From: Acidimicrobiaceae bacterium | GTDB taxonomy: Bacteria > Actinomycetota > Acidimicrobiia > Acidimicrobiales > Palsa-688 | Length of the DNA stretch: 5,629 nucleotides | Assembly (NCBI GenBank): GCA_009785715.1 | Contig: WQVT01000190.1 | Coordinates: 1 to 5,629, forward strand | Direction: 5' to 3' | Shown: one piece after another, positions 4,806-5,629 of the stretch | How positions within the stretch are numbered: the stretch's first letter is position 1 | Layout: each line of letters begins with the position of its first letter | Notes under the pieces: generated by a model | Database searches by the model: none | Seen by the model: the letters and a program-made list of their open reading frames with translations, nothing else | What the model was told of the DNA's origin: nothing | Translations under genes and position numbers: made by a program

Positions 4806-5585
4806 TTATCGCTTCAGTGCCCTGCCGATAAGAATCGACAGTTCATAAAAGGCAAGGAGCGGCACCGCCATCGCCAGGAACGAAAACGGGTCGTTACTGG
4901 GTGTGATCACGGCCGCAGCGGCAACGATCACGACGATGGAATAGCGCCGCCACCGCCGCAACTTGGCTGACGAGACGGCACCGATGACCTCCAGGAAGAC
5001 CAGGATCACCGGATAGGTGAAGGCGGAGCCGAACACCAAACAGCAGAGGGCGTACAGGCCCAGGTACCGACCGGGCGAGAAGAGGGGGGCCACCCCGCTC
5101 CCGCTCACGCTGATCATCCAGCTCACGGCCTTCGGAAACGTCAACATTGCGGCGGTGACGCCGAGTCCGAAGAGGCCGACCGTGGCGACGATGAACGATC
5201 CCGCATACCGCCGCTCCGTCCGGTACAGGGCCGGAGAGACGAAGCGCCACGCCTGCCACAGCAGCACAGGAGCGGCGATCACCGCGCCCAGATACCCGGA
5301 CACCTTGAGACGGGTGGTGAACCCCTCCAGCGGGCCGCTGGCCACGAGGTTCCCCTTCGAGATGTTCAGGGCCGGGTGGTGGGCCAGGTAGTGCCGGTAG
5401 GGCCCGATCATGAAGGCCACCACGTGGTCGTAGAAGCCCCAGGCGAGTGCGGTGCCTGCCACGACGGCGAGGACGCAGATGATCAACCGCCGGCGAAGCT
5501 CGACCAGGTGGGCGAGGGCCGGCATGATTGTCGGCGTCTCGGTCGCAGGCGCCTCGGTCGCCGGCGTTTCGTCGAGGACCGTCAC
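4806..5585 (-). CDS. tatC: Sec-independent protein translocase subunit TatC
   Basis: A 259-residue integral membrane protein, usual TatC length. TatC is the core receptor of the twin-arginine translocase: with TatB it binds RR signal peptides and recruits TatA to move folded proteins out. Visible marks: HLVELRRRL (26-34, the N-terminal signal-binding motif), GPLEGFTTRLKVS (84-96), FVSPALYRTERR (115-126, including the conserved Glu124), TPSNDPFSF (228-236) and FYELSILI (246-253). Six hydrophobic spans are seen at about 34-52, 97-114, 128-150, 174-198, 214-228 and 236-254. One deviation: the usual FExP motif at the start of the fourth span (Glu170 in E. coli) reads FTYP (189-192). The acidic, Thr/Pro-rich first 20 residues are an extension before the family core. 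The start is GTG at 5585 with GAGGGGG (5593-5599) 7 nt away; ATG at 5525 has no ribosome site. The GTG overlaps a TGA of an upstream frame (GTGA), typical of operon coupling. Confidence 0.96.
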   Translation of the reverse strand: MTVLDETPATEAPATETPTIMPALAHLVELRRRLIICVLAVVAGTALAWGFYDHVVAFMIGPYRHYLAHHPALNISKGNLVASGPLEGFTTRLKVSGYLGAVIAAPVLLWQAWRFVSPALYRTERRYAGSFIVATVGLFGLGVTAAMLTFPKAVSWMISVSGSGVAPLFSPGRYLGLYALCCLVFGSAFTYPVILVFLEVIGAVSSAKLRRWRRYSIVVIVAAAAVITPSNDPFSFLAMAVPLLAFYELSILIGRALKR

Positions 5586-5629
5586 CGCTCGGCCCCCTCG
5601 TGTTCGAGTGCGGTTTCGTGTCCCGGTTC
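5582..5629 (-). CDS. C-terminal end of an upstream gene, possibly tatA/tatB
   Basis: A minus-strand frame open from the right edge ends at TGA (5582-5584) and reads EPGHETALEHEGAER. The TGA overlaps the tatC start codon by 4 nt as GTGA, a layout common within operons. A short hydrophilic, Glu-rich tail fits the C-terminus of TatA or TatB, which commonly precede tatC, but 15 residues carry no family mark. All three minus-strand frames are open over this short edge, so the reading rests mainly on the overlap. Confidence 0.4.
   Translation of the reverse strand, partial: EPGHETALEHEGAER

Overview
The window is GC-rich (clearly above 60% by eye), and every gene I can support lies on the minus strand, so transcription runs from high to low coordinates. 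GTG starts, acid- and Ala-rich proteins, a Tat-dependent secreted protein and lipoproteins with long Thr/Pro or Thr/Ser/Ala linkers point to a high-GC actinobacterium. Runs such as TTTTTTVPPTTTT are especially common in Acidimicrobiia and relatives. That assignment is an inference from style, not a marker gene.

Right part (5629 down to about 2530), an export operon: (a) the last 15 codons of an unidentified upstream gene, possibly tatA or tatB, whose TGA overlaps the GTG start of the next gene; (b) tatC, the multi-spanning core of the twin-arginine translocase; (c) a 75-nt AT-richer gap with an inverted repeat and an 8-bp direct repeat; (d) a 102-residue protein with a textbook Tat signal peptide; (e) 8 nt later a 479-residue DUF4331 protein with a calcium-type DxDxDGxxD loop and no signal peptide; (f) a 105-residue unrecognised protein with a His-rich N-terminus; (g) a strong 19-bp rho-independent terminator. 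The attractive reading is a self-contained Tat module in which the small signal-bearing protein carries the leaderless DUF4331 protein across the membrane as a hitchhiker. This is inferred from gene order and from where signals are present or absent.

Left part (2449 down to 219), a second transcription unit of two predicted lipoproteins that share one base (TGATG): a phosphoesterase-family (PF04185-like) hydrolase and a phosphodiester glycosidase (NAGPA/DUF2233-like). Both would be anchored outside the cell and both belong to families acting on phosphoester bonds, so sequential action on a cell-surface or environmental phospho-glycan or phospholipid is plausible but unproven.

The leftmost 218 bases hold no confident gene. 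An open, protein-like minus-strand reading frame runs off the left edge and may be the beginning of another gene. No tRNA, rRNA, CRISPR array, transposase or attachment site was seen.
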